Shown here: positions 5,050-7,835 of the stretch, piece by piece
Layout of the letters: every line of letters begins with the position of its first letter
Position numbering within the stretch: the stretch's first letter is position 1
Origin: Firmicutes bacterium CAG:124
Lineage (GTDB): Bacteria; Bacillota; Clostridia; Oscillospirales; Oscillospiraceae
Reading direction: 5' to 3'
Length of the DNA stretch: 7,835 nucleotides
NCBI GenBank assembly: GCA_000432135.1
Contig: HF990569.1
Coordinates: 1 to 7,835 of the forward strand
Notes under the pieces: generated by a model
Database searches by the model: none
What the model was told of the DNA's origin: nothing
What the model saw: only the letters and a program-made list of their open reading frames with translations
Made by a program: the position numbers and the translations under genes

Positions 5050-6930
5050 ATGACAAAGAAACAGAAAAAAATGCTCGTGCGCATCCTCATCACCGCCGTG
5101 ATGCTCATTGCGCTGAAATTTATCCCCATCACCGGCGTCCCGCAGCTGCTTGCCTATGTGGCCGCGTATCTGGTCATCGGCTATGACATTCTGCGCAAGG
5201 CCGGAAAGGGCATTCTCAACGGACGCGCGTTTGACGAAAACTTCCTCATGACGCTGGCCACGCTCGGCGCGTTCTTCCTCGCCATCTGGACGAAGAGCGG
5301 CGACTATGTCGAGGGCATCGCCGTTATGCTGTTCTACCAGATCGGCGAGCTGTTCCAGAGCTATGCCGTCGGCAGGAGCCGGAAGAATATCTCCGCACTG
5401 ATGGATATCCGCCCGGACTACGCGAACATTGAGCAGGACGGTCAGCTGACGCAGGTCGACCCGGACGTGGTCGCGGTCGGCAGCATCATCGTCGTCCAGC
5501 CGGGCGAAAAGGTGCCGCTCGACGGCGTGGTCGTCGAGGGCACATCCAGTCTCAACACCAGCGCGCTGACCGGCGAAAGCCTGCCGCGCGACGTCAAGGC
5601 GGGCGACGAGATCATCAGCGGCTGCATCGATCTGTCCGGCGTGCTGAAGATCCGCACGACAAAGGCGTTCGGCGAGTCCACCGTTTCGAAGATCCTCGAT
5701 CTCGTCGAGAACGCAAGCTCCCGCAAGTCGCGCTCCGAAACGTTTATTTCCCGCTTTGCCAAGGTCTACACGCCTGCCGTGTGCGCCGCAGCGCTGGCGC
5801 TGGCCGTGCTGGTCCCGCTGGGCCGGATGCTTGCGGGGGCTGACGCGAACTGGACCGACTGGGTTTACCGTGCGCTGTCCTTCCTCGTCGTCAGCTGCCC
5901 GTGCGCGCTGGTCATCAGCATTCCCCTGAGCTTCTTCGCGGGCATCGGCGGTGCAAGCCGGGAGGGCGTGCTGATCAAGGGTTCAAACTATCTGGAGGCC
6001 CTGTCCGCAGCGAAGGTCGTCGTGTTCGACAAGACTGGGACGCTGACGCGCGGCGTGTTTGAGGTCACGGCTGTCCACCACAGTCCGCTGGCTGAGGAGC
6101 AGCTGCTGGAATACGCGGCGCTGGCCGAATGCGCCTCCTCGCACCCCATCAGCAAGAGTCTGCAGAAGGCCTATGGCAAGGAAATCGACCGCAGCCGCGT
6201 GACGGACATCGAAGAGCTCAGCGGCCACGGCATCACCGCCATGGTCGACGGGCACGCGGTCGCCGCAGGCAACAGCAAGCTGATGAAAAAGCTGGGCGTT
6301 CAGTACTGCGACTGCCACAGCACCGGCACGATCATCCACATGGCCGTTGACGGCCAGTACGCGGGACATATCGTCATTTCCGACGTCGTCAAGCCGCATT
6401 CGAAGGAAGCCATCGAGCAACTCAAGCGCGCGAGCGTCCAGAAGACCGTCATGCTGACGGGCGATGCAAAGCGCGTGGCCGACAGCGTAGCCGCCGAGCT
6501 TGGCGTCGACGAGGTGCGCAGTGAGCTTCTGCCGGGCGACAAGGTCGCGGAGGTCGAGAAGCTGCTGGCCGCGAAGGGCAAAAACGATATGCTGGCCTTC
6601 GTCGGCGACGGCATCAACGACGCCCCGGTCCTCACGCGGGCGGATATCGGTATCGCCATGGGCGCGATGGGTTCCGATGCAGCCATCGAGGCCGCCGACA
6701 TCGTCCTCATGGACGACGATCCGCTGCAGATCGCAAAGGCCATCAAAATTTCCCGCAAGTGCATCGGCATCGTCCGGCAGAACATTGTGTTCTCTCTGGT
6801 CGTGAAGTTTGGCTGCCTCGCGCTTGTCGCGTTCGGCATCGCGAATATGTGGGCCGCCATCTTCGCCGACGTCGGCGTGATGGTCCTCGCCGTCCTGAAC
6901 GCGATCCGGGCGCTGAAATACAAGGACTGA
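5050..6930 (+). CDS. cadA: P1B-2-type heavy-metal-exporting ATPase (Zn/Cd/Pb), lacking its own HMA domain
   Basis: A 626-residue inner-membrane pump of the CadA/ZntA class that exports Zn, Cd or Pb at the cost of ATP. Eight membrane helices are visible. The actuator has T174-G-E-S177. The sixth helix holds the metal-binding C283-P-C285. The phosphorylation site is D327-K-T-G-T, the nucleotide domain has H365-P366, and the hinge has G519-D-G-I-N-D524. In the last two helices K586 and D607-V-G609 match the Lys and Asp that define the Zn/Cd/Pb subgroup, against copper pumps. Typical CadA proteins are about 100 residues longer because of an N-terminal HMA domain; here the first helix starts at about residue 10 and that domain is encoded separately upstream. 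An unusual C420-D-C-H423 lies in the nucleotide-binding domain. The ATG at 5050 has GGAG 8 bases upstream; a GTG at 5041 overlaps that site. Metal specificity is inferred from motifs only. Confidence 0.93.
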   Translation: MTKKQKKMLVRILITAVMLIALKFIPITGVPQLLAYVAAYLVIGYDILRKAGKGILNGRAFDENFLMTLATLGAFFLAIWTKSGDYVEGIAVMLFYQIGELFQSYAVGRSRKNISALMDIRPDYANIEQDGQLTQVDPDVVAVGSIIVVQPGEKVPLDGVVVEGTSSLNTSALTGESLPRDVKAGDEIISGCIDLSGVLKIRTTKAFGESTVSKILDLVENASSRKSRSETFISRFAKVYTPAVCAAALALAVLVPLGRMLAGADANWTDWVYRALSFLVVSCPCALVISIPLSFFAGIGGASREGVLIKGSNYLEALSAAKVVVFDKTGTLTRGVFEVTAVHHSPLAEEQLLEYAALAECASSHPISKSLQKAYGKEIDRSRVTDIEELSGHGITAMVDGHAVAAGNSKLMKKLGVQYCDCHSTGTIIHMAVDGQYAGHIVISDVVKPHSKEAIEQLKRASVQKTVMLTGDAKRVADSVAAELGVDEVRSELLPGDKVAEVEKLLAAKGKNDMLAFVGDGINDAPVLTRADIGIAMGAMGSDAAIEAADIVLMDDDPLQIAKAIKISRKCIGIVRQNIVFSLVVKFGCLALVAFGIANMWAAIFADVGVMVLAVLNAIRALKYKD

Positions 6931-6947
6931 CAGATAAAAATGCAAAA

Positions 6948-6984
6948 AAGAACGGGGCTCCGCAGGCAGCGGAGTCCCGTTCTT
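6948..6984. terminator. Shared terminator of the ATPase operon and the DUF975 gene
   Basis: A 16-bp stem (6948-6963 with 6969-6984, one G-T pair) closes an AGGCA loop. On the minus strand it is followed by CTTTTTTGC and another run of five T, so it is a strong terminator for the DUF975 gene. On the plus strand the tail is only TTCTTGCC, so it terminates the ATPase operon less ideally. Confidence 0.85.
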
Positions 6985-7004
6985 GCCATATTGCGCAGCG
7001 CCGG

Positions 7005-7610
7005 TCAGCCCTCCGCCACGGACGGGCAGGTGCGGACGTATTCGTAGAACTGCGCGTTTGCCGCTTCCATGTACGGCGTGACCCAGAGCGTGCCGACGCC
7101 GAGGCACAAAGAGCCGACGATGATCCAGCCGAGGAAGCTCAGGTCAAGCACAAACTTTTCCCACTTGTGGCCGTCCATCATCTGACGGCTTGCGGTGATG
7201 CAGGCGTTCCAGCCGTAGTCGGGATGATCAAGCTTGATATAGTATGCCATAGAATAGGCATACGCCTTGACAATGCCGGGGATGACGAACAGCAGCGACC
7301 ACAGGAACGTGAACAGCGACGTCATAAGACCGATGAGGAACGTTCCGCCGAAATCATCCTGAAAGCCGCGGAACATATCGCCCAGCTGCACGGGCTGATG
7401 GTCACGCGCCTGCTTGAGGAAGATATACGCCATGCCGTATTCCAGCGGGCCGACCACGAGCAGCGCGCCGATGCCGGGGATGATCCCGGCGGCAGCCGAC
7501 TCCAGCAGGCCGATCAGTAGGCACACGGCCAGACCCATCATCCAGAGATTCTGAAAAATACCGCCGCCGAGCTGCGCTCTTGCGCGGGCCTTTAATTCTG
7601 CACGATCCAT
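7005..7610 (-). CDS. DUF975 family multi-pass membrane protein
   Basis: The 201-residue product matches the DUF975 family of Firmicute membrane proteins, whose function is unknown. It begins with the family-typical short charged helix MDRAELKARARAQL. Hydrophobic segments then follow at about residues 20-50, 88-115 and 155-180. The family signature areas are GPLEYGMAYIFLK, DMFRGFQDDFGGTF, and FVIPGIVKAYAYSMAYYIKLDHPDYGWNACITASRQMMDGHKWEKF, which spans about residues 108-152. It ends ANAQFYEYVR. The ATG at 7610 is preceded by AAAGGA (7622-7627) with an 11-base gap, slightly long. It lies downstream of the cbiM fragment on the same strand but has its own promoter, and it converges on the ATPase gene. 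I cannot suggest a substrate; a link to metal transport is not shown. Confidence 0.85.
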   Translation of the reverse strand: MDRAELKARARAQLGGGIFQNLWMMGLAVCLLIGLLESAAAGIIPGIGALLVVGPLEYGMAYIFLKQARDHQPVQLGDMFRGFQDDFGGTFLIGLMTSLFTFLWSLLFVIPGIVKAYAYSMAYYIKLDHPDYGWNACITASRQMMDGHKWEKFVLDLSFLGWIIVGSLCLGVGTLWVTPYMEAANAQFYEYVRTCPSVAEG

Positions 7611-7666
7611 AAATTACACAGTCCTTTCTGAATCCTCTTATTTCTTTCTTTTTCCCGGACACTCCC

Positions 7667-7695
7667 ATTATACTGTATGCCGCCCGGCAATGCAA
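7667..7695 (-). promoter_or_regulatory. Promoter of the DUF975 gene
   Basis: On the minus strand TTGCAT (7695-7690) is followed by 17 bases and a perfect TATAAT (7672-7667). The -35 is a 3/6 match. The promoter begins four bases after the cbiM stop codon, and I see no convincing terminator between them, so read-through from cbiM is also possible. The leader is about 50 bases and purine-rich on the transcribed strand. Confidence 0.65.
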
Positions 7696-7698
7696 GAT

Positions 7699-7835
7699 TC
7701 ACAATTCCGGCACACCCGCGAGGCACAGCGGCAGCACCGCCGCCGTGATCAGCCCCTCGACCAGACCGATCGCCAGATGGATCGGCTGCATGAGCACCGC
7801 GAACACGCCGAGCGGCAGCGCTGTGATGCCGGAGA
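7699..7835 (-). CDS. cbiM: C-terminal fragment of a CbiM-type cobalt/nickel ECF transporter component
   Basis: The last 44 codons of a gene that enters from the right edge and stops with TGA at 7701-7699. The segment TALPLGVFAVLMQPIHLAIG followed by LVEGLITAAVL is the conserved C-terminal hallmark of CbiM, the substrate-specific membrane subunit of energy-coupling-factor transporters for Co or Ni. The protein ends soon after, in PLCLAGVPEL, where many relatives carry a longer polar tail such as YKARPE. That may mean a short variant. Partner subunits (CbiN or PDGLE domain, CbiQ, CbiO) would be expected elsewhere; none follows downstream here. Its relation to the metal-export module is uncertain, with the DUF975 gene in between. 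Confidence 0.8.
   Translation of the reverse strand, partial: SGITALPLGVFAVLMQPIHLAIGLVEGLITAAVLPLCLAGVPEL

Noticed and set aside
5983..7107. 374-codon minus-strand frame opposite the ATPase gene
   Set aside because: Antisense shadow: no ribosome binding site or family match, and it crosses the shared terminator.

Overview
The window looks like chromosome of a GC-rich Firmicute of the class Clostridia, probably a gut Oscillospirales-type organism. The reasons are near-consensus sigma-A promoters with 17-base spacers, strong AGGAGG-type ribosome binding sites, GC-rich third codon positions, and the gene families present (AdeC-type adenine deaminase, QueH, DUF975, CbiM). Assignment below class is inference. 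No RNA gene, CRISPR array, insertion sequence or prophage gene is visible. No gene-free stretch exceeds 180 bases.

Left part (1-2131): the first 19 codons of an unidentified minus-strand gene leave the window at base 1. Divergent from it is an exported serine beta-lactamase/penicillin-binding-fold protein, attached at its C-terminus through a long Ala/Glu/Lys coiled coil and a single membrane helix. It converges, with a 6-base gap, on queH (epoxyqueuosine reductase, last step of tRNA queuosine synthesis). queH is divergent from ade, and each has its own promoter in the shared 178-base gap.

Centre (2132-3926): ade, a full-length adenine deaminase of the purine salvage pathway, ends at a strong 14-bp terminator hairpin shared with the converging regulator gene.

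Metal-resistance module (3927-6984): this is the most interesting part. A minus-strand regulator joins an N-terminal ArsR/SmtB winged helix to a C-terminal AraC-type double helix-turn-helix. Divergent from it is a two-gene operon. The first gene encodes a free-standing 72-residue heavy-metal-associated (HMA) domain. The second encodes a P1B-2 (Zn/Cd/Pb-type) P-type ATPase that has no N-terminal HMA domain of its own. The 154-base control region appears to contain two divergent promoters built on one self-complementary -10 element (AGTATACT). An ArsR-like inverted repeat overlaps the start of one and the -35 of the other, and a pair of direct repeats 22 bases apart lies upstream of the transporter promoter. 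This suggests a two-mode regulator (ArsR repression plus AraC-type contact) controlling both its own gene and a metal exporter whose metal-binding domain is supplied as a separate protein. The genes are read directly from sequence; the regulatory model is inference.

Right part (6985-7835): a DUF975 multi-pass membrane protein on the minus strand shares a 16-bp terminator hairpin with the ATPase gene. Upstream of it is the C-terminal end of a CbiM-type cobalt/nickel ECF transporter component, cut by the window edge.
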